This document shows, piece by piece, positions 6,194 through 14,335 of a DNA stretch of 14,919 bases. Location: NCBI GenBank assembly GCA_947461015.1, contig CANHIR010000026.1, forward strand, positions 1 through 14,919. The letters are read 5' to 3'. The position numbers and the translations under genes were made by a program. The DNA is from Bacteroidota bacterium. GTDB taxonomy: Bacteria; Bacteroidota; Bacteroidia; Chitinophagales; Chitinophagaceae. The notes beneath the pieces were generated by a model that saw nothing but the letters and a program-made list of their open reading frames with translations, had not been told where the DNA came from and did no database searches. Numbering within the stretch: position 1 is the stretch's first letter; each line of letters opens with the position of its first letter.

Positions 6194-7927
6194 ATGAATA
6201 TGAGCACAAATATTGATCAAAAAGTGGCAAACTGGTTAGCAGGAAACTATGACGATACTACAAAGAACACAATAAGAGCATTGCAAGCAAATCAACCCAA
6301 TGAATTAGCTGAATCTTTTTATAAAAATTTAGAATTTGGTACTGGTGGATTAAGAGGCATTATGGGGGTGGGTACTAACCGAATTAATAAATATACCATT
6401 GGTATGGCCACCCAAGGGTTTTCGAATTATTTAGCTAAATCCTATCCTGGCGAAAAAGTAAGTGTTGCAATTGGCCATGATAGCAGAAATAACTCCAGAT
6501 TTTTTGCAGAAACCACAGCTGCTGTTTTTGCTGCGAATGGTTTTAAGGTTTATTTATTTGAAACCTTAAGGCCTACCCCGGAGCTTAGTTTTGCAATTAG
6601 GCATTTAGGTTGCAAGGCGGGCGTTGTATGCACTGCTTCACATAACCCAAAAGAGTACAATGGCTATAAAGCCTATTGGAATGATGGAGGTCAATTGGTT
6701 CCTCCGCATGATAAAAATGTAATTACAGAAGTGGAAGCAATTCAGTCGGTGGATGAAGTAAAATGGACTGGTGGAGAAAGTAATATCGAGCTATTGGGAA
6801 ATGATATGGACGAGGCGTACATTAAAATGGTTAAGTCACTTAGTGTTTATCCAGAGATTATTCAAGCACAAAAAGATTTGAAAATTGTATATACTCCAAT
6901 ACATGGCTCTGGGATTACTTTGGTGCCAAAGGTTTTAGCATCATTTGGGTTTACCAATGTGCACATTGTTGAAGAGCAAAGTATACCGGACGGAAATTTC
7001 CCTACAGTCGCTTATCCAAATCCAGAAGAAAGTGAGACAATGAGTATTGGGCTTGCAAAAGCAAAAGCCTTGGATGCAGATATATTGTTGGGAACCGATC
7101 CAGATACGGATAGGGTGGGTATAGGGGTAAAAAATAAGCAGGGACAATGGGTCTTATTAAATGGAAATCAGACTGCAGTATTGGCATTTGCATATATGAT
7201 GGAAGCTAGACGAACAAAAGGAATTGCAAAGGCAAATGACATGGTTATTACCACAATCGTAACCTCTGAAATGATTAACCAGGTGGCGAAGCAAAATCAC
7301 GTTGCTTGCTATAATGTTTTAACTGGTTTTAAATGGATTGCCGAATTAATTAAAGAAAAAGAAGGCAAAGAGAATTATATCATTGGAGGCGAGGAAAGCT
7401 TTGGGCTAATGATTGGTGATCAAATTAGAGACAAGGATGCAGTAAGCGCAGTTGCATTATTGTGCGAAATGGCTGCATATGAAAAGAGCAAAGGGAAAAG
7501 TTTATTTGATAAAATGATTGAATTATATGTTCAATATGGTTTTTATTATGAAAATTTAATTAGCATAACCAAAAAAGGCATGAATGGGCAACAGGAAATT
7601 GCAACCATGATGGAGGGTTATAGACAATCCCCTCCGGCTACTATTCATGGCTCCAAAGTAGTTACTTTATTAGATTATGAATTACAAAAGGGGACCAATT
7701 TATTATCAGGTGAAACCTGGGACATTAATTTGCCAAAAAGTAATGTTTTGCAATTTATAACCGAGGATGGTAGTAAAATTTCTGCAAGACCAAGTGGAAC
7801 AGAGCCAAAGATTAAATTTTACTTTAGTGTGCATACTACACTAAATAATGCAAGTGAATTTGATGCTAAATATGTGTTATTGCAAAATAAAATTAATGGC
7901 ATTATTGGGGATATGAAATTAAATTAA
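6194..7927 (+). CDS. pgcA: Phospho-sugar mutase, PgcA/PGM2 type (phosphoglucomutase/phosphomannomutase)
   Basis: This cytoplasmic alpha-D-phosphohexomutase interconverts hexose 1- and 6-phosphates, feeding glycogen, cell-wall and surface-polysaccharide precursors. At 577 residues it is full-length for the PgcA/PGM2 branch and shares that branch's FYKNLEFGTGGLRG start. All four active-site elements are present: the phosphoserine loop TASHNPKEYNG with Ser149, the Mg-binding DPDTD (D302, D304, D306), the sugar-binding GGEESFG (398-404) and the phosphate-binding RPSGTEPKIKF (532-542). Glucose versus mannose preference cannot be decided from sequence. The start is either the ATG at 6194 or the one at 6200, two codons later. 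The pcm gene follows after 8 bp, so the two are likely one transcript. The divergent 157-bp gap before it is shared with the Fe-S operon. Confidence 0.95.
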   Translation: MNMSTNIDQKVANWLAGNYDDTTKNTIRALQANQPNELAESFYKNLEFGTGGLRGIMGVGTNRINKYTIGMATQGFSNYLAKSYPGEKVSVAIGHDSRNNSRFFAETTAAVFAANGFKVYLFETLRPTPELSFAIRHLGCKAGVVCTASHNPKEYNGYKAYWNDGGQLVPPHDKNVITEVEAIQSVDEVKWTGGESNIELLGNDMDEAYIKMVKSLSVYPEIIQAQKDLKIVYTPIHGSGITLVPKVLASFGFTNVHIVEEQSIPDGNFPTVAYPNPEESETMSIGLAKAKALDADILLGTDPDTDRVGIGVKNKQGQWVLLNGNQTAVLAFAYMMEARRTKGIAKANDMVITTIVTSEMINQVAKQNHVACYNVLTGFKWIAELIKEKEGKENYIIGGEESFGLMIGDQIRDKDAVSAVALLCEMAAYEKSKGKSLFDKMIELYVQYGFYYENLISITKKGMNGQQEIATMMEGYRQSPPATIHGSKVVTLLDYELQKGTNLLSGETWDINLPKSNVLQFITEDGSKISARPSGTEPKIKFYFSVHTTLNNASEFDAKYVLLQNKINGIIGDMKLN

Positions 7928-7935
7928 ACCAAATT

Positions 7936-8622
7936 ATGTCAGAAGGGAAGCGATTAGCATTAATAGACGGATATACTCATATAAAATTAAGAGAAGCACT
8001 TGTTTTGGAGTTGGCTGGCAAAGGCATTACAGACAATGCGGTATTGGCAGCAATTGGCAAAATACCAAGACATTTTTTTTTAGATTCTGCTTTTGATAAA
8101 ATTGCATATGAGGATCGCGCCTTTCCCATTGCTTCTGGTCAAACCATATCCCATCCGTTTACGGTTGCTTATCAAACTGAGTTGCTTAAGATAAAGCCAG
8201 GGGATCGTATATTAGAAATTGGAACTGGAAGTATGTATCAGACAGCAATTTTAGCTGAACTTGGGGCCGAGGTATTTACGGTGGAACGACAAAAGGGCTT
8301 AGTAAGCAAAACAAAACAATTTAAGAAACTAGTGCCTCATTTAAGTCCAAGTGTTCGTTTTTTCTTTGGTGACGGATTTAATGGGATACCCGATTTGTCC
8401 CCTTTTGATAAAATAATTATTACAGCAGCTGCACCAAAAGTGCCAGAAAAATTATGGGAACAATTAAAAGTGAAAGGGATTATGGTTATTCCAGTAGACG
8501 AAACAGAAACAGAGCAACGCATGTTAAGATTAACAAAGAAAAAAGACGGAATGGCTAAAACAGAATCATTTGATATTTTTTCCTTTGTCCCTATGTTAAA
8601 AGGGAGAAACCAAAACAAATAA
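7936..8622 (+). CDS. pcm: Protein-L-isoaspartate O-methyltransferase
   Basis: Pcm uses S-adenosylmethionine to methylate isoaspartyl residues so that damaged proteins can be repaired. Its 228 residues are the normal length. Visible family blocks are IPRHFFLDSAF (43-53), the substrate loop ASGQTISHPFTVAYQTELL (66-84), the SAM-binding motif I LEIGTGSMYQTAILAELGA (93-111), VFTVER (113-118) with its acidic ribose ligand, and ITAAAPKVPEKLWEQLKVKG (162-181). Motif I has GTGSM where GTGSG is usual; the glycines that contact SAM remain, so activity is expected. There is no signal peptide. It lies 8 bp after the phosphohexomutase gene, a chance or housekeeping pairing as far as sequence shows. An imperfect hairpin overlaps the end of the gene. 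Confidence 0.96.
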   Translation: MSEGKRLALIDGYTHIKLREALVLELAGKGITDNAVLAAIGKIPRHFFLDSAFDKIAYEDRAFPIASGQTISHPFTVAYQTELLKIKPGDRILEIGTGSMYQTAILAELGAEVFTVERQKGLVSKTKQFKKLVPHLSPSVRFFFGDGFNGIPDLSPFDKIIITAAAPKVPEKLWEQLKVKGIMVIPVDETETEQRMLRLTKKKDGMAKTESFDIFSFVPMLKGRNQNK

Positions 8623-8646
8623 TAAAATTAGCTTTGGTCTCTCTTT
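8601..8646. terminator. Imperfect hairpin between convergent pcm and beta-barrel genes; possible terminator
   Basis: Bases 8601-8614 pair with 8633-8646, including ACCAAA with TTTGGT, through one A-C mismatch and two G-T wobbles. The loop is about 18 nt and AT-rich. A pyrimidine stretch follows on the plus strand, and CCCTTTT follows on the minus strand. It lies at the convergent 3' ends of two genes, where a two-way terminator is expected, but the long loop lowers confidence. Confidence 0.4.
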
Positions 8647-8668
8647 CTTAGAACAGTATTTATAAATT

Positions 8669-11269
8669 TTATTGAGGCATTTGGTCCATTCCACCACCAC
8701 CTTCGTCGCCTTTTGTGCTTTTTCTTCTCAATAAGTTCACATCAAATTTACCAAAACGATAGGTAAAGTTAAGTCTGAAGAATTGTTGGTCTCTTACACG
8801 GGTAACCGTCTGTGTAAAGTATTGACTTTGTGAGAATGTTTTATTCACTCTAGTTTTGAATACGTCATTTACACTAAATGATAAGCTAGCTGTTCTCCCT
8901 CCGCTTAAGGTCCAATCTTTCTTAATGGCCATATCAAAGTCGTAGGCAGGGAAATTATATCCTTGCGCAGTGGATTGAGGTCCACCCCATCCGCCACCGC
9001 CACCCATTCCGCCTCTACCACCACCGCCACCTGCACTATTTCCACCTGGAGGTAAAATAGTTTTAGCTTGGTATTGTCCACTAAACTGGTAAGAAAATCC
9101 TTTAGGCAATTTAAATGTGTTATTCATTTTACTAAACCAACTTGTAAGATCATTATTTACATTTTGACCTGGTATCGTTGCATTAATAGCAGACTTAAAT
9201 AAGTTGAAACTTAGGTTTAAATCCCACCATTTAGTAATGGCTGTTTTATTACTTAGTTCAAGTCCATATACGGTAGCCGTATTCGCGTTAATTGTGGAGC
9301 TGAAATAAGCACTATCTAAGTTTGCACTAGCTCTATTTATATCACGATAAACATAACTCGTAATTAAATCGGTAGTGTATTTGTAGTAAGCAGTTGCAAG
9401 GAAATTTGATCCTTTCGTATATGCATTGTTATATGCTACCTCAAATGAATGCGTAAACTGAGGTTTTAAACCTGGGTTACCCACCGAAATATTTTGAGGG
9501 TCGCTGTAATCCGGGAAAGGCAATAATTGAAAAAAGTTAGGAGGGCTAATTCTCTTAGAATAATTTATTTGGAAGTCTTGTTTGTCATTTATTTTGTAAT
9601 TGATAAAAGCACTAGGGAAAAGTGTAATAGGATAACTAATACTAAAAGGCAGAGAGTCTTTGCCTAATTTATTTAAAATGTTTCCATTATAAGATCTGCT
9701 TTCAGCCCTTAATCCTAATTGAAAACTCCAGTTGTTCTTTTTCATATTCAAGTTAGAATATGCTGCATATACTTTTTCACCATATTGGTATTGGCTACTA
9801 ATGGCATCAATTAAAACGTTTTTTCTGTACTGATCTCTTTTATTGTACTCGCTTCTTTCATTGTATCTAATACCGGATTCAAATTTCACATCATTTTTAA
9901 ATTCACGTGCATAGTCAATATTAAAGGTATAATTTTTATTATTTCCTTTACCCATGCTTTGTTGGTTTAAAATGGCAGAGTTAACATAAGACCAGTTGTC
10001 ATTATCCGCTTGATTGTAGTTGAAGTCGGCTGATAATTCATGCCCTTTTTCTTCAAACAAATGCTTATAACTAAACTGAGCACCTTTGTTCAAGAAATTA
10101 AATTTAGAATTGTTTATTAAAGCATAGTTTTTACTATTACTATTAATAACGGAATCAATAATCTGTATTCCATTAGAAGCCATTTCTCCTTGCATGATAT
10201 TTCCATATAATGAAAAAGTGTTTCTATTATCTACGAAATAATCTGCGCCAGCTCGGTAAAAATTAAAGGAGCCATTACTTGTGCTATTGTTAATAGTTTG
10301 CACTTTAGTTGGGAACATGCTGCCTAAAATTTCACGTTCATTGGTTGAACTGCCAATTGATTTTCGACCATTCATATTTGCATTTAAAGAAAAGTTGAAT
10401 TTATTGTCACGAACGTTCATATCGCCACCGCCATTAAACTTACCGCGCATGTCTATTCCTGTCCGAATACCTCCGTTATAGCCATTTTTTCTATTCTTTT
10501 TTAATACAATGTTTAAAATACCAGCATTGCCACCAGTTGCATCATATTTAGCGGATGGGTTGGTGATAATTTCAACTTTTTCAATGATATCTGCTGGAAT
10601 TTGATCCATTGTTAAGGTGGTAGGGCGATTATCAATTAATAAAGTGGGTGTAGCATTTCTTAATGTTACATTGCCGTCAATGTCTACATTCAAATTAGGG
10701 ATGCTTTTCATTACTTCAATTGCAGTTTGACCTTGGCTCGTTAAGTTTTTTTCAACGTTGAAAATTTTGCGATCAATGCCCATCTCAAATTGTGGTTTTG
10801 CCGTACTACTTACCGTAACATCTTTAAGTTCGTTTACAACTTCTTCAATTTTAATATTTCCTAAATCCTTATCCACCATCGCTAGCATGTCTTGCATATT
10901 TTGACCAGCCCCCATTTTCACATTGAAACTCAATTGTTTTTCTAGTTTCTTATAACCTACTCCAGTGATAACTAGTTTGAAATTCCCCATTACGGAAAGA
11001 TTTTCAAAACTAAAATCCCCATTAGAAGCACTCAACATAGTGCCTAAGGTAGCTTCGGTTGTTTTTTTGCTAGTTGGATCAAATTTATTGCCTTTCAATT
11101 GCAAGGTAATGCCTTCAATGCCTTTGTTATTCTGGTCAACAATTTTTCCGTAAAAATGTCCCATATTGGTTCCGGCCCCGGCTCCTTTTGCACCATTCCC
11201 TGTAGGGTATTGGGCATTGCTATTTAACTGAGTTAAAATAGCAAAAAAGAAAATGTATATATATTTCAT
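8669..11269 (-). CDS. Outer-membrane beta-barrel protein, TonB-receptor-like, with Gly-rich loop
   Basis: The 866-residue precursor has a signal peptide (MKYIYIFFFAILTQLNSNAQ) and then a short Gly/Ala-rich linker (23-35). A carboxypeptidase-regulatory-like beta-sandwich follows (about 38-117), then a plug domain (about 148-258: DVTVSSTAKPQFEMGIDRK, SIPNLNVDIDGNVTLRN, ADIIEKVEIITNPSAKYDA). The rest is a C-terminal barrel in the style of the outer-membrane beta-barrel family 3. No SusD partner is adjacent, so it is not an obvious SusC. A Gly-rich insert with Trp and Arg (about 739-765) probably forms one extracellular loop. The last barrel strand (FFRLNFTYRF) is followed by a charged tail ending GDEGGGGMDQMPQ. 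The transported or bound ligand is unknown. It lies 94 bp downstream of the DUF445-like gene and probably has its own promoter. Confidence 0.92.
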   Translation of the reverse strand: MKYIYIFFFAILTQLNSNAQYPTGNGAKGAGAGTNMGHFYGKIVDQNNKGIEGITLQLKGNKFDPTSKKTTEATLGTMLSASNGDFSFENLSVMGNFKLVITGVGYKKLEKQLSFNVKMGAGQNMQDMLAMVDKDLGNIKIEEVVNELKDVTVSSTAKPQFEMGIDRKIFNVEKNLTSQGQTAIEVMKSIPNLNVDIDGNVTLRNATPTLLIDNRPTTLTMDQIPADIIEKVEIITNPSAKYDATGGNAGILNIVLKKNRKNGYNGGIRTGIDMRGKFNGGGDMNVRDNKFNFSLNANMNGRKSIGSSTNEREILGSMFPTKVQTINNSTSNGSFNFYRAGADYFVDNRNTFSLYGNIMQGEMASNGIQIIDSVINSNSKNYALINNSKFNFLNKGAQFSYKHLFEEKGHELSADFNYNQADNDNWSYVNSAILNQQSMGKGNNKNYTFNIDYAREFKNDVKFESGIRYNERSEYNKRDQYRKNVLIDAISSQYQYGEKVYAAYSNLNMKKNNWSFQLGLRAESRSYNGNILNKLGKDSLPFSISYPITLFPSAFINYKINDKQDFQINYSKRISPPNFFQLLPFPDYSDPQNISVGNPGLKPQFTHSFEVAYNNAYTKGSNFLATAYYKYTTDLITSYVYRDINRASANLDSAYFSSTINANTATVYGLELSNKTAITKWWDLNLSFNLFKSAINATIPGQNVNNDLTSWFSKMNNTFKLPKGFSYQFSGQYQAKTILPPGGNSAGGGGGRGGMGGGGGWGGPQSTAQGYNFPAYDFDMAIKKDWTLSGGRTASLSFSVNDVFKTRVNKTFSQSQYFTQTVTRVRDQQFFRLNFTYRFGKFDVNLLRRKSTKGDEGGGGMDQMPQ

Positions 11270-11336
11270 AGTTTATTTGATATTGATTGCAGGAAGTCTT
11301 TAATTTATTGGCAAATATCCGATATATAACTAAGCT

Positions 11337-11364
11337 GCGGTAATAGGTTTATATAAGCGGTAAT
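11337..11364. repeat. Two direct copies of GCGGTAAT, 20 bp apart
   Basis: GCGGTAAT occurs at 11337-11344 and again at 11357-11364, start to start 20 bp, about two helical turns. It is unusually GC-rich for this AT-rich gap. The pair lies about 70-95 bp upstream of the beta-barrel gene's start and touches the stop codon of the DUF445-like gene. It could be a tandem activator site, but two short copies may also be chance. Confidence 0.3.
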
Positions 11365-11861
11365 TATAAGTGGTGGAATAGCACAACCAATAGGATGCCA
11401 AAAGCAAGTCCAATGGTAAATGATAGGTATCGGAAAGGCCTAGTTCCTTTCATTAATTTTGTTTCAATAATGGGCAGCCATTTGCTATCCAAATTGTTTT
11501 CAAAGTTTTCCTTTCCATGATTCGCTATTTTTTGAAGCATAGAAGGGGAAATTGCACGAAGTTCTTCTACAAAAACAAGCTTTAGTTGTTCAATTGTTTT
11601 GTCTCCAATAAACATGGCAATGGCAGGCATTTTTTCGCCTAATTTATGCTTAAAAAAATCATCTAGTTGCTTGTCAATTATTGGCAAGACGGTTTCAAAA
11701 TGTTGGGTACTATTGGCTGCATTTATAAAAGCTGAAATATCTAATTGCTGTAGCATTTTCTTCAAACCAAAGCGTTTTGACCTGGTCAATATTTTAATAA
11801 ATAGCCAGGCGATAAACCAAGCAAGTAATCCAGTAACGATTGGTATGATATATATATCCAT
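11364..11861 (-). CDS. Small membrane protein, DUF445-like (tentative)
   Basis: This 165-residue protein has a hydrophobic helix at each end. The first is residues 4-24 (IIPIVTGLLAWFIAWLFIKIL) and the second about 144-162 (YLSFTIGLAFGILLVVLF). The roughly 115 residues between are amphipathic and probably helical. Topology with both ends in the membrane, and the GLLAWFIAWLFIKIL opening, recall the DUF445/YheB family, whose N-terminus usually reads like GxxTNWIAIKMLF. The Asn of that motif is absent here, so the assignment is by pattern only. No catalytic motif is seen. The gene follows the tRNA-His terminator closely (the ATG at 11861 is 19 bp past the hairpin), so a promoter inside or upstream of the tRNA unit, with read-through, would have to serve it. 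The gene is probably real; the function is unknown. Confidence 0.75.
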   Translation of the reverse strand: MDIYIIPIVTGLLAWFIAWLFIKILTRSKRFGLKKMLQQLDISAFINAANSTQHFETVLPIIDKQLDDFFKHKLGEKMPAIAMFIGDKTIEQLKLVFVEELRAISPSMLQKIANHGKENFENNLDSKWLPIIETKLMKGTRPFRYLSFTIGLAFGILLVVLFHHL

Positions 11862-11879
11862 GCAAGCAATGCTTTTATA

Positions 11880-11911
11880 AAAAAACCTATCCCAGTTGGG
11901 ATAGGTTTTTT
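11880..11911 (-). terminator. Strong hairpin terminator directly at the tRNA-His 3' end
   Basis: Bases 11880-11893 are perfectly complementary to 11898-11911 over 14 bp, with an AGTT loop in plus orientation. On the minus strand the GGGATAGG arm runs straight into seven T and then AT, a textbook intrinsic terminator. Its first base is the terminal A of the tRNA's encoded CCA, so stem and tRNA end share a position. Confidence 0.9.
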
Positions 11912-11988
11912 GGGGAGAACGATGGGTCTCGAACCCACGACCTACAGTGCCACAAACTGTCGCTCTAACCTACTGAGCTACGCCCTCC
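11911..11988 (-). tRNA. tRNA-His, anticodon GUG
   Basis: On the minus strand the sequence folds as a full cloverleaf. The acceptor is GAGGGCG/CGTTCTC, the D-arm GCTC...GAGC, the anticodon arm ACAGT-TTGTGGC-ACTGT with anticodon GTG at 11953-11951, and the T-arm GTGGG-TTCGAGA-CCCAT. An extra encoded G-1 (base 11988) faces C73, the identity element specific to histidine tRNA. The CCA tail is encoded (11913-11911). Length is 78 nt including G-1 and CCA. No other tRNA is visible nearby. Confidence 0.97.
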
Positions 11989-11999
11989 ATTTAGGGTCG

Positions 12000-12007
12000 C
12001 AAAAATA
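12000..12007 (-). promoter_or_regulatory. Probable -7 box (TATTTTTG) for tRNA-His
   Basis: Read on the minus strand, 12007 to 12000 is TATTTTTG, matching TAnnTTTG fully. Transcription would start near 11993-11996, only a few bases before G-1 at 11988, a sensible tRNA leader. No clear TTG element sits 19-21 bp upstream. Confidence 0.5.
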
Positions 12008-12111
12008 CACTAATTAAGTAATCAATAAAACTTGTTTTGCATCTTTTTATAAAATTATGGTAAAATAGTCCAGATTATTCCAATTTGAGCGTTCGAATAG
12101 CGTTTTTGCGT

Positions 12112-12119
12112 TATTTTTG
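12112..12119 (+). promoter_or_regulatory. Probable -7 box (TATTTTTG) for the prc-upxY pair
   Basis: TATTTTTG fully matches the Bacteroidota -7 consensus and is the same octamer as the divergent tRNA-His box. A TTTG at 12084-12087 could be the -33 element, but its spacing of 24 bp is longer than the usual 19-21. The predicted start of transcription, about 12123, lies just before the ATG codons at 12129 and 12141, and rules against the in-frame TTG at 12117. Confidence 0.45.
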
Positions 12120-12128
12120 AAACACTTC

Positions 12129-14333
12129 ATGCACACATTTATGACATATGTAAAACAAAATAAGTGGAAATTTTTTGCCACTTTGATATTAGCGGGCGTT
12201 TTAGTTTTCGCATTTAAGAGTATATCAATAGAAACGCCAAACGAGCGACATCGTAAATTACTGTCTACTGTTGGCAACTTATTAGAAAACGAACATTATA
12301 ATCCAAGAAGAATAGATGATCAATTTTCATTAGAAGTTTTTGATGCTTATCTAAAAGCGTTGGATCCAGAAAAAAATCTTTTTACACAAGAAGATATTGC
12401 CACATTAAGTAAATACAAATCAACTATTGACAATGAAATACATGGTGCCAATATTGAATTTCAACCAGCCGTAGGAAAAATTTATGATCTAAGGTACAAG
12501 GAAGCTAAACTCATTGTAGATTCTGTCTTGAAAAAACCATTTAATTTCAATATTGATGACTCTGTTTTTTTAGAAGTGGATAGTATTGATTATCCTGTAA
12601 ATAATGCCGATCGTTTTGACAGATGGTATAAATCTTTGAAATATAGAACTTTGGAAAAATATACTTCATTGTTGGAAGAAAGAGATACGTATTTAAAAAA
12701 GAAGCCTTCAGAAAAAGCAACAAAAGACACTTCAAAAACGGGCAGTGAAAATAAATATGTAGTTAAATCTGATGAGGAGCTTGAAATAGATGCAAGAACT
12801 GCTATAGCAAAATTCTACCACAAGAAGTTTGAGCAATTTGAAAAAACTTTTAACGAAGAAAAAAAGTTTGACATGTTCTTGAATGCGATTACTGGTTTAA
12901 TGGATCCGCATACTGATTATTTTGCCCCCATTGAAAAAAGATCTTTTACAGAACAAATGAGTGGAGTAATTTATGGCATAGGAGCACAGTTGGGTGCGGA
13001 TGACAATGGGGTGAAAATTGTAAGTATAACACCCGGCGGACCCGCTTGGAAATCGGGGCAATTACTTATGAATGATGTGATTATTAAAATTGCACAAGGG
13101 GAGCAGGAGCCAGTGGATATTGCTGGTTATGAAACAACGGACGCTGTTAAGCTAATTAGAGGCGACTTAGGAACAGAAGTAAGATTAACAGTGAAAAAAA
13201 TAGACGGAACAGTTAAAGTAGTTTCTTTGAAAAGAGAAAAAATTGTACTTGATGAGGGGTATGCAAGAAGTGCGGTGATTAATAAGGGGGGAGATAAAAT
13301 TGGGTATATATGGTTGCCAGATTTTTATGCAGATTTTGATAGAGCAGACGGCGCAAAATGCTCTGAAGATGTAGCTCGTGAAGTTGCAAAATTAAAAGAA
13401 GAAAAAGTAAAAAGTATTATTATTGACATTAGGTTTAACGGTGGAGGATCTTTGTATGAAGTGGTTCAAATGGTAGGCTTGTTTATTAATAAAGGTCCTG
13501 TGGTGCAAGTGAGGGATAAGCTAGGTCGTGTTCAAGTATTAAATGATGAGACACCGGGTACGTTATACGATGGTCCATTGGTGGTAATGGTAAATGAGTT
13601 TAGTGCGTCTGCTAGTGAGATTTTTGCTGGCGCTATTCAGGATTATAAAAGAGGAATTGTTGTTGGTAGTACTTCAACTTATGGAAAAGGAACGGTACAA
13701 AGAAATATACAATTTGGGAAACCATTAGATTCTTTGGGAATTCAAACGGAGTATGGTACCGTTAAGTTGACTTTTCAAAAATTTTATCGAATCAATGGAA
13801 GTTCTACTCAAAGAAAAGGGGTAGCATCTGATATTGTATTTCCTGACGAATATGAGCTTTTAAAATACAGGGAAAGAGACAATCCTTCAGCCTTGGCTTG
13901 GGATCAAATACAAAGCTCCAGATTTCAACCTTGGAGCGGAGGCAGTAATTTAGATTTGGTTAAGAAAGCGTATTTTGATCAACAACAAAGATCTGTAGAT
14001 ACAAATAATCTTAAATTTAATAATAACCTGAATACTATTTACGCACAAATTAGTAAGCCAAGTTATTTGAAAATGGATAAATACCTTGCGTATAAAAAAC
14101 AGCAACAAGCTTTGATAAAAGAGAATGATAATATTTTAAAATTAAGTGAAAAGGATGTGATGCAAGTTGCTCCTATAAAGGTTGATTACAATAAATTTTA
14201 CAACAATCCAGACAAGCCAAAACAAGAAAGGTATCAAGCTTGGTTAAAGATGGTTGCAAAAGATAAGCAAATTTTTGAATCGGTAAAGTTGTTAGACTTT
14301 TTCAATCCATCTAAATTGTCGGTAAAGAATTAA
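12129..14333 (+). CDS. prc: Tail-specific protease Prc/CtpA (S41 family)
   Basis: This is a membrane-anchored or exported PDZ protease that trims or degrades envelope proteins from their C-terminus. From the ATG at 12129 it has 734 residues; an in-frame TTG at 12117 falls inside a probable -7 box, and the ATG at 12141 is equally likely. One hydrophobic segment (about 17-30) serves as signal or anchor. The order is an N-terminal helical domain (NERHRKLLSTVGNLLENEHYNPRRIDD), a PDZ domain (about 279-370, YGIGAQLG...SITPGGPAWKSGQL), the S41 core and a C-terminal DUF3340-like region. The Ser-Lys pair is the second Ser of EFSASASEIFAGA (494) and Lys of STYGKGTVQ (520), with the accessory Asp at 505, matching E. 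coli Prc S452/K477/D463. A one-residue insertion lies between Ser and Lys. The stop is 2 bp before the antiterminator gene, so the two are co-transcribed. Confidence 0.95.
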   Translation: MHTFMTYVKQNKWKFFATLILAGVLVFAFKSISIETPNERHRKLLSTVGNLLENEHYNPRRIDDQFSLEVFDAYLKALDPEKNLFTQEDIATLSKYKSTIDNEIHGANIEFQPAVGKIYDLRYKEAKLIVDSVLKKPFNFNIDDSVFLEVDSIDYPVNNADRFDRWYKSLKYRTLEKYTSLLEERDTYLKKKPSEKATKDTSKTGSENKYVVKSDEELEIDARTAIAKFYHKKFEQFEKTFNEEKKFDMFLNAITGLMDPHTDYFAPIEKRSFTEQMSGVIYGIGAQLGADDNGVKIVSITPGGPAWKSGQLLMNDVIIKIAQGEQEPVDIAGYETTDAVKLIRGDLGTEVRLTVKKIDGTVKVVSLKREKIVLDEGYARSAVINKGGDKIGYIWLPDFYADFDRADGAKCSEDVAREVAKLKEEKVKSIIIDIRFNGGGSLYEVVQMVGLFINKGPVVQVRDKLGRVQVLNDETPGTLYDGPLVVMVNEFSASASEIFAGAIQDYKRGIVVGSTSTYGKGTVQRNIQFGKPLDSLGIQTEYGTVKLTFQKFYRINGSSTQRKGVASDIVFPDEYELLKYRERDNPSALAWDQIQSSRFQPWSGGSNLDLVKKAYFDQQQRSVDTNNLKFNNNLNTIYAQISKPSYLKMDKYLAYKKQQQALIKENDNILKLSEKDVMQVAPIKVDYNKFYNNPDKPKQERYQAWLKMVAKDKQIFESVKLLDFFNPSKLSVKN

Positions 14334-14335
14334 CA

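Noticed and set aside
8621..8673. AATAAAATT at 8621-8629 and AATTTTATT at 8665-8673 form a 9-bp inverted repeat
   Set aside because: All A/T with a 35-nt loop in AT-rich DNA; expected by chance and weaker than the ACCAAA/TTTGGT hairpin in the same gap.
8669..11269. SusC-type glycan importer
   Set aside because: No SusD gene lies next to it, and the plug and barrel style is that of the smaller beta-barrel family 3.
11911..11988. tRNA-His as an integration site for a mobile element
   Set aside because: No integrase, no direct repeat of the tRNA 3' end and no foreign-looking genes are found on either side within the window.
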